DNA from: Kribbella qitaiheensis
GTDB lineage: Bacteria > Actinomycetota > Actinomycetes > Propionibacteriales > Kribbellaceae
Assembly: GCF_014217565.1 (NCBI RefSeq)
Contig: NZ_CP043661.1
Coordinates: forward strand, 496,001-560,000
Length of the DNA: 64,000 nucleotides
Direction: 5' to 3'
The stretch's first letter is position 1. Every line of letters begins with the position of its first letter. A program made the translations under genes and the position numbers. Positions 8,068-17,700 of the stretch are shown here, one piece after another. Under the pieces are notes generated by a model. The model did not search any database. It was given only the letters and a program-made list of their open reading frames with translations, and was not told the origin of the DNA.

Positions 8068-9633
8068 CTATTCGCGCCAGCCGGTGAGTTCGACGGACTT
8101 GCCGGTGTCGACCCGGAAGGCGAGCTTGATGGCGATCTCGGCCCCGGCGGCCAGTTCGAGCTTCCAGGTGAGTACGCCGAGGTCGGTGGTTTCGGCCGGC
8201 TCCGGTACGGCGGTGATCGGCCTGACGGTGATCTCGTGGTCGCGTGGTACCGGCACTTGATCGAGCACCGTGATCCGGGCCTGGCGCGGGGTGTGGTTCT
8301 CGATCTTGGTCTCGTACTCGACCTCACGCCGGCGGGTCGACCCGAGCGTCGCCTTGCCGGCGGTACGGCGTACCAGCTCGCGCTCGACGCGGATCCGGTC
8401 GTCCAGACCGAGGGCGAGCTCGACGTCTTCGCCGGGAGCCCACATCGGCAGCGCGGCCGAGCCGACGAAGTCCGCCTCGTGGAAGACAGCGGCCCTTCCG
8501 GCGGGCAGCGTGTGCGTTGACGAGTTCACCACCGTGGCCCGCAGATGGACGTCGGCCGACCGGACCGGCGCGGTGATGTAGTCCAGCTCGGTGTCGAGGT
8601 CGACGGACGCGATCGTCGTACGGTGTGAGGCTCCGTCCGCGGGCACGGCAACCGGTCGCGGCGGGCTGTAGGTCGCTGCTGTGATGCCCTGTTCGACAGT
8701 CGCGACCAGGTCGGCGAAGGGGGGTGCCGCAACTGACTCAAGGCTCTGCGCGCCGAACGAGGCCGGTCTGGCAACGTCACGACTCAGCGGGGCGCCGGCC
8801 GGCGCGACCGGTACCGGCGGGTGGTAGCGATCGAGGTACCAGGGGTCTAGCTCGGGCACCTTCGCGGTCACCATCGGGCGCGCGGTCGACAGGGTGAGGT
8901 CGCACTCCGGCCAGTCCTCGCCGGTGTGCTGGGTGATCAGGCCGTACCAGCTGAGGGTCAACTGGTCACCCGTGAGACGGACGTCGTACGAGCTGGTCCA
9001 GCCGGCGCCAGGCACGACGTACGAAAGCTCGATCTCCACCTCCGCCTCGGATTCCAGAGCCAACCCGACAGCAGCCGAGCGGCGGTCGGGAGAGCGTTGC
9101 GCCGCGATCGCGGCAAGCCGGCGGTCGGCAGCCGCAAGGCGTTCCTCGGCCTCGTCCCGCTGCTTGGCCAGCCCCCGGCGCTTCGCCCGTACGGCGGACA
9201 GCCGGCCGGCCAGCGACTCGGTGAACTCACCCAGGTCGAGGCTCGCCTCGCCGGCTGCAAGGGTCCGGGCGAAGGTGCCGCCGGCCCGTCGGCCCAACTG
9301 TGCCAGGAACTTGTCGAGCTGGACCTGGACCTCATCGGCATCGGTCAACTCGTCGACCTCGGCCTGGGCCTCGACGCGTTGGCGCGTCAGCTCGGCCACG
9401 GTTTCGTCCGGCGCCTGCGGATGATGCCGCATTGCCACGTCCACGCCGAGCACAGTGGCCGGTCCGCGGCCGGAGACCCGGACAGAGTCTTCCTGCAAGG
9501 CAAGGGGCAGCGACTCGACGTACACGGTCTGGTCGCCGGCCGGCGCGCTGATCCTGCCTCGCCGGGTGATCCGGGCCCGGTCGGGATAGACCACCACGGC
9601 CACGATCGGTGCGTCCACTACGAGTTCGCTCAT
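8068..9633 (-). CDS. DUF4139 domain protein (mucoidy inhibitor A-like)
   Basis: The 521-residue protein has an N-terminal DUF4140-like beta domain (APIVAVVVYPDRARITRRG), a central coiled-coil of about residues 90-185 rich in Glu, Ala and Arg, and a C-terminal DUF4139 beta-rich domain (ELSYVVPGAGWTSSYDVRL, then DWPECDLTLSTARP and IENHTPRQARITVLDQVPVP). It has no signal peptide. Proteins of this family are widespread but functionally obscure. The ATG at 9633 is the first start that keeps the conserved N-terminus; longer extensions are shadows. Confidence 0.88.
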   Translation of the reverse strand: MSELVVDAPIVAVVVYPDRARITRRGRISAPAGDQTVYVESLPLALQEDSVRVSGRGPATVLGVDVAMRHHPQAPDETVAELTRQRVEAQAEVDELTDADEVQVQLDKFLAQLGRRAGGTFARTLAAGEASLDLGEFTESLAGRLSAVRAKRRGLAKQRDEAEERLAAADRRLAAIAAQRSPDRRSAAVGLALESEAEVEIELSYVVPGAGWTSSYDVRLTGDQLTLSWYGLITQHTGEDWPECDLTLSTARPMVTAKVPELDPWYLDRYHPPVPVAPAGAPLSRDVARPASFGAQSLESVAAPPFADLVATVEQGITAATYSPPRPVAVPADGASHRTTIASVDLDTELDYITAPVRSADVHLRATVVNSSTHTLPAGRAAVFHEADFVGSAALPMWAPGEDVELALGLDDRIRVERELVRRTAGKATLGSTRRREVEYETKIENHTPRQARITVLDQVPVPRDHEITVRPITAVPEPAETTDLGVLTWKLELAAGAEIAIKLAFRVDTGKSVELTGWRE

Positions 9634-9771
9634 CTCCCGACAGTAGCGGCGTCCGGGCCGGATCCCCCTAGGCGCCCACCTGCCCCGAGGCGATGCGTCC
9701 AACCCACCCTCGGCTGGCCCCGGAGACCTCGTCTGCGAGCGACACGCATTGCCCGCTGAAGCGGTAAAACT

Positions 9772-9851
9772 CTCACTACAGTGAGTAGTTGCTGGTAGGT
9801 GAGGTGGCGACGTCGGGGGAGGGGCAAGCGCTTCGAGGTGAGGTGGCAACG
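9772..9851. promoter_or_regulatory. inverted and direct repeats in a divergent promoter gap
   Basis: The 253-bp gap between the DUF4139 gene and the next plus-strand gene holds a perfect 6-bp inverted repeat CTCACT-AC-AGTGAG (9772-9785). It also holds two near-identical 16-mers, AGGTGAGGTGGCGACG (9797-9812) and AGGTGAGGTGGCAACG (9836-9851), 39 bp apart. They look like regulator binding sites; no known protein is assigned. Confidence 0.4.
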
Positions 9852-9886
9852 ATTCCATCAGAATCCGAGCTCGTTGAGGGGACGCC

Positions 9887-10312
9887 GTGATTGATGCTCG
9901 ACTTGTGGCCGTTCTGGTTGCCGATCGGGTGACGGGGCGCTTCGCCGACAAGACACGCGAGGTCGCCAGGTACGTACAGAAGGTGGACGGGCGGGTCGAG
10001 ATCGTCTTCACCGGCCGCTCCGGATCGTACAAGTACGGCCCGGAGCGGGTGCGGATCGTCGCGCCGGTCGAGCGTGTTCGCCTTGGCGAAGGTCGGTTGG
10101 TCGAGGTCGACGGCGCCATCTGGGAGACCGCGACGGAGGTCTGCACCTTTCACGGCCCGGACGGGGCGTGGTCACGTGTCTTCTACTCGACGGGGCAGGG
10201 TGAAGCGCGCCGCAGCCGACCGGCGGCGCAGGTGCGGATCGTCACGGATGCTGCGGGTACCTCGAGGGTCCCTTCGCCTTCGGCCTGGTCCGCCTGCTCC
10301 GGCGCGAGCTGA
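9887..10312 (+). CDS. unrecognised protein, resembles the N-terminus of a large ATPase/helicase
   Basis: The 141-residue frame starts at GTG 9887 after GAGGGGACGCC. It encodes a beta-rich domain (VTGRFADKTREVARYVQ, YKYGPERVRIVAP, VDGAIWETATEV, YSTGQGEARRSRPAAQVRI). From memory this resembles the leader domain of large actinobacterial superfamily 1-like ATPases, but no Walker A motif is present here. From about 10252 another frame offers a better-looking end (CGYLEGPFAFGLVRLLRREL, then a stop at about 10321). This suggests a frameshift or a truncated remnant. Identity is uncertain. Confidence 0.45.
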   Translation: MIDARLVAVLVADRVTGRFADKTREVARYVQKVDGRVEIVFTGRSGSYKYGPERVRIVAPVERVRLGEGRLVEVDGAIWETATEVCTFHGPDGAWSRVFYSTGQGEARRSRPAAQVRIVTDAAGTSRVPSPSAWSACSGAS

Positions 10313-10392
10313 AATCCGCCTGACGGTTTCCCGGCCGATCGATAACTTTGATCACCGCGGGCGCATCTAGTAGGTGTCCTGAGGGGGGCAAC

Positions 10393-11406
10393 GTGAATTC
10401 TCACACCATCAGTCCTGCCCATGTTCGCCTACCGATCCGCACCGCTGCTGTACTGCCCGACGGCTACACCGTGCGTCCTGCTGAGCCTCGTGATGCCGAG
10501 TCGCTCTTCGGACTGCTCTCGGCTTACAACACGGCGGTGGTCGGATTCGCCGACTGCACGCTGGAAGCCGTTGCCGACAGCCTTGTCGAGCCCGGCATCG
10601 ACCATGTGACCGATAGCTGGCTGGTGCTCACTGGGGACGGGGTGCTGGCGGGGTACGCGTCGGCGTTCGGCAAGGGTGACCTCCAGGTGATCGGCATCGA
10701 GGTGACCTCGCAGGACCCGTCGGTGGCCGCCTGGCTGTTCGACCGGGCGATGTGCCGCGCCCGGGAGATGGGACGCGATCGCGGCCATCCCGAGATCACC
10801 GTCGATCTCTGGAGCTACCGGGCCGACGAGTCGCTGGCCGCTCTGCTGGCGGACAACGACATCACTGCCTGTACGACGTACCACCGGATGCGGCTCGACC
10901 ACACCGGACCCGTCGCCGCGCCCAACCCACCCGCGGGCGTCGTAGTACGCCGCGGCGCGCATGACGACGCCACCCGCTGGGCTGCTCACGAAGTCATCAT
11001 CGACAGCTTCCGCGGCCAGTTCGGCTTCGTCCCTCGCCCGCACGACGAGTGGGTCGAGGCGCTCGAGGCGAGCTCTATGTTCGCCTGGTCACAGCTGATT
11101 CTGCTAGAGATCGACGGGCGGGCAGTTGCCGTACGCACGTGCTTCGACGATTTCATCGAGTCCGACAACTGTGGCTACGTCGGCATGCTCGGCGTAGTCG
11201 AAGAATTCCGGGGGAGGGGATTGGCGAAATTCCTCCTCCAAGACTCCTTCGCCGCCGACGCGGCCGCCGGTCGAACCGGCACGATCCTTAACGTCGACAC
11301 CAACAACCCGACCCCGGCACTCGGCCTCTACACGTCAGTCGGCATGACCCCCACCCTCGTCCTCAACGGCTGGCGCCGAGTCGTACCCACCGAGCCGGCT
11401 AGCTGA
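10393..11406 (+). CDS. tandem GNAT acetyltransferase (MshD-like architecture)
   Basis: This 337-residue protein has two GNAT-fold halves. The N-terminal half (about 20-165) begins YTVRPAEPRDAESLFGLLSA and is degenerate in the CoA loop. The C-terminal half (about 180-330) keeps GMLGVVEEFRGRGLAKFLLQ, with the R-G-R-G-L acetyl-CoA loop, followed by LNVDTNNPTPALGLYTSVGM, typical of GNATs that acetylate amines. Mycothiol synthase shares this layout, but so do many unassigned proteins. GTG at 10393 follows GAGGGGGGC, a good ribosome site. Confidence 0.82.
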   Translation: MNSHTISPAHVRLPIRTAAVLPDGYTVRPAEPRDAESLFGLLSAYNTAVVGFADCTLEAVADSLVEPGIDHVTDSWLVLTGDGVLAGYASAFGKGDLQVIGIEVTSQDPSVAAWLFDRAMCRAREMGRDRGHPEITVDLWSYRADESLAALLADNDITACTTYHRMRLDHTGPVAAPNPPAGVVVRRGAHDDATRWAAHEVIIDSFRGQFGFVPRPHDEWVEALEASSMFAWSQLILLEIDGRAVAVRTCFDDFIESDNCGYVGMLGVVEEFRGRGLAKFLLQDSFAADAAAGRTGTILNVDTNNPTPALGLYTSVGMTPTLVLNGWRRVVPTEPAS

Positions 11407-11471
11407 TCGCCAACAACCTCCACGAGATCCGCCACCACGCGAAGTAGGTCCAGGCCCAGTAGGGCTCGGGG

Positions 11472-12150
11472 CTAGGTGAGTTTGAGGACTCGGGCTGATG
11501 GTTCGCCGGATGGTGCTGTGACGGTTAGTAGGTCGTCGTACCAGGTGAGGGACCAGCCGTCGAGGGAGGCTGGGAAGAGCGGGGCGATCGTGCCTGTGGG
11601 GAGCTGGAAGGTGATCTGGGTCTGGTCTCCGGAGCGGTGCCAGAGGGTTAGGTAGCGGGGGTTGGGCCGGCCAGGCCGAGTGCGACCCGTTCGTCGGTCC
11701 AGTGCGTAGTCCGACTGGCCAGAACGGCGTGGTGTGTTCGAGTTCCGGCAGGATGGCGCGGTGGGCCGCCAGGGCCGATCGGACGAGTTCGAGTTCGTCG
11801 GCGGTCATCCTGTTCAGGTGGCCGGACAGGTACATTCGGCCGAGGATGCCGTTCACCAAGCAGAAGGTGAACTCTTCGCGGGACGTGCCGTTCCGCGGAT
11901 AGGCCCAGTTGCCGGCCTGTTCGGGAAGGACGGAGGCAGGTGCCGCCGCCGCGATCGTTGCGTACAGCAATGGGTCCTGCTGGTCCGAGGTCGACTGCAG
12001 ATGCAACCGGGACAGCATCGCGTAGTCCATCCGCATCGCGCCGGACGCACAGTTCCCAGCAGCAGGTCGGGGTGCCGGGCATGATCCCTGCCCACGTACA
12101 TCCCCACAGGCGAGTAGCCCAAAGCAACGACCCACCATCCCGCGCCATGG
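11472..12150 (-). pseudogene. alpha-galactosidase (GH36/27-like) C-terminal remnant
   Basis: Three frames on the minus strand hold consecutive pieces of one glycosidase. The first reads NCASGAMRMDYAMLSRLHLQ, STSDQQDPLLY, VLPEQAGNWAYP and GRMYLSGHLNRM, ending FWPVGL near 11710. A second frame continues WTDERVALGLAGPTP to about 11650. A third gives RYLTLWHRSGDQTQITFQLP through ARVLKLT and the stop at 11472. At least two frameshifts separate them, and a third change lies upstream before NCASG, where the catalytic (beta/alpha)8 barrel should continue but does not. The gene is dead, and only its sugar-binding and C-terminal beta domain region survives. Confidence 0.75.
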
Positions 12151-12228
12151 TCGAGGAGCTTCCTTGACAAGACGAGTGTTGTCGGCGTCCTATCAGAGGT
12201 AAGTCATTGGGGGAGCTGAGCGGAGACG

Positions 12229-12846
12229 ATGGGCATTTACAGGAATGCGGTGCTGCCGCGGCTGATCAATGTTGCGTGCGGCGTCAAGTCGGCGCGGCCG
12301 AACCGTGAGCGCGTCTGCGCCGGGCTGGCCGGCGAGGTGGTCGAGATCGGCTTCGGGACCGGGCACAACGTTCCGTTCTACCCCGCGGCGGTCACTGGCG
12401 TCGCGGCGGTCGAGCCCGCGGATCTGGCCTGGAAGCTCGCGGCGAAGCGGTTGGCAGACAGTGGCGTGCCGGTGCGGCGATCGGGCCTCGACGGGCAAGT
12501 GCTCCCATTCCCTGATGACACTTTCGACGCTGCCCTGTCGACCTGGACCATGTGCACGATCCCCGACCTCGACGCTGCGTTGTTCGAGCTGCGGCGCGTA
12601 CTGCGGCCGGGTGGCACGCTGCACTTCCTGGAGCACGGGTATGCGCCCGACGAATCGGTGGTGCGCTGGCAGCACCGGTTGGAGCCGATGAACAAGCGGC
12701 TGTTCGGCGGCTGTCATCTGACCAGGAGAATCGACGACGCCGTACGAGCTGCCGGGTTCGACATCGTCGAGCTCGACCAGTTCTACGAGGAGGGGGCGCC
12801 CAAGCCGATGGGGGCGCTCAATCTCGGAATCGCCACCTCCGCCTGA
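12229..12846 (+). CDS. class I SAM-dependent methyltransferase
   Basis: The 205-residue protein has the Rossmann methyltransferase motifs: motif I VVEIGFGTGHNVPFY (about 36-50), the acidic motif II AAVEPADLAW, motif IV-like FPDDTFDAALSTWTMCTI and the post-motif VLRPGGTLHFLEHG. It belongs to the UbiE/Methyltransf_11 group, and the substrate is unknown. ATG follows CGGAGACG. A TTGACA hexamer lies at 12164-12169 in the upstream gap, but a well-spaced -10 is not clear. It is monocistronic and convergent with the recD end. Confidence 0.85.
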   Translation: MGIYRNAVLPRLINVACGVKSARPNRERVCAGLAGEVVEIGFGTGHNVPFYPAAVTGVAAVEPADLAWKLAAKRLADSGVPVRRSGLDGQVLPFPDDTFDAALSTWTMCTIPDLDAALFELRRVLRPGGTLHFLEHGYAPDESVVRWQHRLEPMNKRLFGGCHLTRRIDDAVRAAGFDIVELDQFYEEGAPKPMGALNLGIATSA

Positions 12847-12854
12847 CCTACCCC

Positions 12855-12878
12855 CGGCCAGCTCGATCAGCCTGGCCG
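12855..12878. terminator. hairpin between the methyltransferase and recD
   Basis: Inverted repeat CGGCCAG / CTGGCCG with a 10-base loop lies nine bases after the methyltransferase stop. No T-tract follows, as is common in high-GC actinobacteria. Confidence 0.45.
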
Positions 12879-12963
12879 AGACGCCGTGTTACTTACGGGC
12901 TGCCAGACGACCGTACGGCGATCCTTCGCCCCGTTGTTCGGACGTGCAAGAACCCAGCTACTG

Positions 12964-14739
12964 CTATTGGCCGGTGGCCTGCGACAACCGTTGCTGGAGT
13001 CCGGTCGCACGGAGTGCTCGACGGCTCAGCGCCAGGCGTAGGGCAGCCTCGGTGCCGACGACCCGTACCCGGTCCTGGGCGCGAGTGACGGCTGTGTAGA
13101 AGAGTTCGCGGGTGAGGAGTCGGGACTCTTCGCCTGGCATCAGGACGGTGACCTCGGCGGCCTGGCTGCCTTGGGCTTTGTGGATGGTCATCGCGTGCAG
13201 GGTCTCGATGTTGCCGAGTCTGCTGGGGGCGAAGTCGAGGCGGCCGCGGGAGCTGTTGATGAAGACTCGCAAGGAGCCGTTGGGGAGTCGGATCGTCACT
13301 CCGACGTCGCCGTTGTAGATGCCGAGGGCGTAGTCGTTGGCGGTCACGAGCACCGGTCGGCCGACGTACCAGGTGTCCCAGAGCGGGTCTTCGGTTTCTT
13401 CGGTGATCCAGCGCTCGACTGTCCGGTTCCAGTAGTTGACGCCCCAGGGGCCTTCCCTGTGGGCGCACAGCAGGCGGTGGCGGTCCAGCGCTTCCAGGGC
13501 GGCGTCGGTATCGCCCGCTTCGGCGGCTTGCCGGATTGCGAGTACGTCGGGAAGCAGGGCGGACCGGAGGGCTTCGCGAGGGTCGTCGTCCTCGATGAAG
13601 CGCACCCGGTCACCGCCGCTGCGCAGTACGGCGAGAACGTCTTCGGGGCGGTCTTCCCGGACGGCCAGTGCCAGGTCGCCGATCTCGCTGCCGAAACGGT
13701 GAGAGGTGCGAAGCTCGGCCGCTTCGATGTGTCCGCCACCGACCAGGCCGTCGACGAGGTCGGCGAGTACCGCCCCTGCCTCGATGGAGGCCAGTTGGTC
13801 GGGGTCGCCGACCAGTATCAGCCGGGCCTCGGGCCGGACGGCTTCCAGCAGCCGCGCCATCATCGTCAGCGAGACCATCGAGGTCTCGTCGACGACGATG
13901 ATGTCGTGCGGCAGCCGGTTGTCCCGGTCGTGGCGGAATCGGGTCGACGAGTCGGGGCGGCCACCGAGCAGCATGTGCAGGGTCCGGGCGTGGAAGTCGC
14001 CCAGCCTTTCAGTGTCTTTCGCATCAAGGCGTTGGGTCATCTCGCGCCGGACCGCCTCTTCAAGACGACCCGCGGCCTTGCCGGTTGGTGCGGTGAGTGC
14101 GATCCAGGGACGGCGGTCCCCGGCGATCTCCGCCTGTTCCGCGAGGACAGCCAGCAGGCCGGCGACAGTGGTGGTCTTGCCCGTGCCTGGACCACCCGTC
14201 AGAACCGTCGTCCATTGCCGCGCCGCAGTCTCTGCTGCGTTGCGCTGCTCGACGTACGCAGTACCGGGGAAGAGCCGGTCAAGTCCTGCAAGCAAAGCTC
14301 TTTCGTCGGCGATCTCTGGTGCGGTTCGGCCGGCTCGGCGGCGAAGGTCCTGCTCGACTTGTTCCTCCTCCCGCCAGTAGCGATCGAAGTACAGGCGGGT
14401 GTCCTCGAGGTGGAGCGGGCGCGGATCGGCGAGCAGGGGACTGACGGCAAGAGCCGCGAGCCATTCGTCCAAGGCGGGCCAGGCCAGCTCTTCGCCGTCC
14501 TCGCCGACTTCGTCACGGACCTCGGCGAGGTCGAGGCAGATGGATCCGGCCCGGACGGCTCGCGCCACCAATGCGCAGGCGAGCGCCACGGATTCGTTGC
14601 TCTCAGCAAGCAAGGCTGTGAGTCGGGAGGCGACATGGACGTCGGCGGCCAGAATCACGCCGGCCATGTTGAAGTCACGCAGGATCCCGGTGGCGGTGAG
14701 CGCGAGTGTGGAGTCGAACTCGTCGACTGTCGTGGTCAT
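12964..14739 (-). CDS. recD: exodeoxyribonuclease V alpha subunit RecD
   Basis: This 591-residue protein is the RecD motor of the RecBCD helicase-nuclease, a 5'-3' superfamily 1B helicase acting at double-strand breaks. An N-terminal RecB-contacting domain precedes Walker A TGGPGTGKTT at about residues 181-190, then a DEXX-like VDETSMVSLTMM, RLILVGDPDQLAS (motif III) and TIHKAQGSQAAEV plus FYTAVTRAQDRV (motifs V and VI) near the C-terminus. The start overlaps the recB stop by four bases (ATGA). This ties it to a recC-recB-recD operon, the order in which the transcript runs. Confidence 0.95.
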   Translation of the reverse strand: MTTTVDEFDSTLALTATGILRDFNMAGVILAADVHVASRLTALLAESNESVALACALVARAVRAGSICLDLAEVRDEVGEDGEELAWPALDEWLAALAVSPLLADPRPLHLEDTRLYFDRYWREEEQVEQDLRRRAGRTAPEIADERALLAGLDRLFPGTAYVEQRNAAETAARQWTTVLTGGPGTGKTTTVAGLLAVLAEQAEIAGDRRPWIALTAPTGKAAGRLEEAVRREMTQRLDAKDTERLGDFHARTLHMLLGGRPDSSTRFRHDRDNRLPHDIIVVDETSMVSLTMMARLLEAVRPEARLILVGDPDQLASIEAGAVLADLVDGLVGGGHIEAAELRTSHRFGSEIGDLALAVREDRPEDVLAVLRSGGDRVRFIEDDDPREALRSALLPDVLAIRQAAEAGDTDAALEALDRHRLLCAHREGPWGVNYWNRTVERWITEETEDPLWDTWYVGRPVLVTANDYALGIYNGDVGVTIRLPNGSLRVFINSSRGRLDFAPSRLGNIETLHAMTIHKAQGSQAAEVTVLMPGEESRLLTRELFYTAVTRAQDRVRVVGTEAALRLALSRRALRATGLQQRLSQATGQ

Positions 14740-17700
14740 GTCGCCCTCCCATCGAGCAGATCGGACAGTGCCAGCACTAGTGCCGCGGGCATCGGCCAAC
14801 TGAACACCCCTGCTGGGTGCCCATCTACCAGAGGTGTGTCCGGTCCGCACATGCCGCGCAGATAGAGGTAGATCACCCCACCGAGATGTACTTCGGGGTC
14901 ATAGTCCGGGAGCCGCCAGCGGAGGTATCGGTGCAGCACCACCGAGTAGAGCATCGCCTGCAAGGGATAGTCGGAGTGCAGCATCGCGGCGCCCAGCTGA
15001 TCCTGCCCGTACTCCGCGGAGGTGGCGGGTTCCTCTGGATCGCCGAGCCGGTTGGTCTTGTAGTCGACCACCACGAACCGATGGCTCCCGCCATGAGGGA
15101 CACGCAGTACGACGTCGATCGACCCGGACAGGTAGCCTCGCAGGCTCTGTCGGCCGAGCAGTGGCTGTTCGAGCCGGTCGGCGTACGCAAGGAGCGGGTC
15201 GTCGGCTGACAGGTGGGTGCGCAGCAGCGGCGCCAACTGGGCCAGCTGTACGTCGGTCGCCACCGCGTGATCGCCCCCGGCCAACGGGATCTCGAAGTCG
15301 AGCTCTCGGAGCCGGTCGGCTCGGCCCAGATCGCCCAGGGTCAGCCCCGGAACGAGCGGACCGAGGGGGGTGCTGTGAAGTGGCAGCATCGCCGTGGCCA
15401 GCGCATCGGGGGTCACGTCGACTCGCCAGAATCGCAACTGCTCGCGGACCCTTCCGGCCAGCTCGGCGTGCAGATCGGGCGATTGGGGGTCCGCCTCTTC
15501 GAGCACGGCATGCACGAGTGATCCGAACGTGGCTCCCGCCGGCAGACCGTCCATCGGAGACGGCAGTGCATCGGTCTGAGCGGCCCCAGGTGCTGGTACC
15601 GGATCTACAGACTCGTCCTCCAGTTGGCTTTCCTCCTGCTCGCTGACCACACCGCTCGCCTGCTGGTCAGCCGCCCGGATCAGTCCCGAGTACGACGTAC
15701 GGCGCCAGGCGATGTCGACCTCACGGGAGAAGGTTCCGACCGCGAGTCCGCCGGGCAACTCCTCAGGTACGGGCTCGACATGCTCTGCGATCAGCGATTC
15801 CTCGATCACGGGGCCGCCGGCCTGCTGCCAGCGCCGCAGCCAGACCAGTACATCGTCGTCGGACGCTGCTCTTTCCAGGGTGTCGGGCACGACCGGTTCG
15901 CCCTGCTTGCGGGTGCGCAGCAGCCGGGAGATTCCTCCGTTGACCTCGTCCCACGACGGCGCCCACCAGGCCACGACCTGTGACTGGGCACGGGTCAGCG
16001 CGACATAGGTCAGCCGGATGTCGTCACCGGCCTCCTCGGCCCGCCACTGTCGCTGGTTGGCTTTGTGGCCACGGTGCCCCTTGCCGCCGAGGTCGAGACA
16101 CCGCTCGCCGTCCTCGTGGAAGAGAATCAGCTCGGTGTCCTCGACGACGTGACGGTTGAACGCGAAGGGCAGATAGACGACCGGGTACTGCAGGCCCTTG
16201 CTGACCCACACAGTCATGATCTGTACGGCGGCGGCGTCGCTGTCGAGCCGACGGGTTCGCTCCGTCGTGCGGCCCCGGCCGGCGCACTCCTCGCGTAGCC
16301 AGTCGAGCAGGGCAGGCAGCCCGAACCCTTCCCGATGCGCGGTCTCGTGCAGCAGCTCTGCCAGATGCGCGAGGTCGGTCATGTCCCGCTCGCCGTTGCG
16401 CCAAGCCAGTACGCGCTCGGTCATGCCATTGACCTGCGCTGCCTCGAAGACCGCCGCCACTCCACTGGTTCGCAGGCGGTCTGCCCAGGCCCGCAAGGTC
16501 TGCCCAGTCCGGTCGGTGAGCTCCTCGCCGCCGGCGTACAAGCTCGTCGCGGTCTCGCCGAAGAACATCGTGGTGGCCGCGGCCCGGACCAGGCCGGATC
16601 GATGCGGTTGCTCGAATGCCTCGAGCAGGCGAAGCCAGTCCTGGGCGGCCTGCGACGCGAAGATGTCGAGGTCACCGGAGTAGACGGCCGGGATGCCCGC
16701 CCGGGCGAGTTCCTCCCGGCACACCCGCGCGTCCTTGTGCGTCTCGACGATCACCGCGATGTCACCGGCGCGGAACGGTTGACCGGCGTACGTCGCGTCG
16801 GCGGCCAGTAGACGGCTGATGTCGCCGGCCAGATCGCGAGCGATGTGGTCGCGAAGATCATCCATCGGGATGCTCTTGCGCCTGCTCGAGCCGAACTGCT
16901 CCCGTCGCGCGACCCGGAGCCGGAAAGGCGCGTCCGACGGCGCTCCGGTGAGCCGGCTGCCCTGGTGGTGGGCGGCGACCGGGTGAACGACGATGTCCTG
17001 ATGGCCAAGTCGGGCGCCGCCCAGCACGACCTGCAGGCAGTCGACCAGCGGCTGGTCGCTGCGCCAGTTGGTACCGAGGGTGCGCCTTTGGCCCGCGGTC
17101 GCGGCGGCCGCGAGGTACGTCGCGATGTCACCACCGCGGAAGGCATAGATGGCCTGTTTGGGGTCGCCGATCAGCACCAGGGTGCTGTGACCGTTGAACG
17201 CGGCGTCGATCACCTTCCACTGCACCGGATCGGTGTCCTGGAACTCGTCGACCATCACCACCGACCAGCGACGCTGCATCCGCAGTCGGGCCGGGGCGTC
17301 GGGTTCTTCCAGGGCAGCGGCGAGACGGGTGAGCAGGTCGTCGTAGCCGAGAATGCCGAGACGGCGTTTGCGCCGCTCCAGCTCGGCCCGGACGGCTTGC
17401 GCGAACTCGACGCGGACGCCCTCGGGTGAGGCCTCGGCGTACTTCTCGGGTACCAGCCGGGTGTGCGGGTTGGCGACCGCTTTGAGGGCGATCTCGAGAG
17501 CGGTGCCGCGCGTGATGGGCGGCTTGTCCGCCGAACCCCCGAAGAGATTGAGATACAGGTCGTCGACCACCTCGGTGACGAGCGCCCTCAGGTCGTCGAC
17601 CAGGGTGACCCCTGCGTCGGTGTCACCTGCGACGCCGAGCGAGCGCAGTACGAGCTGGCAGAACTGGTGCGTCGTGGCGATGGTGGCCGCATCGAAGTTG

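Noticed and set aside
12164..12197. TTGACA promoter before the methyltransferase
   Set aside because: The -35 hexamer is perfect but no -10 lies at 16-19 bp; the nearest candidate spacing is about 21 bp.
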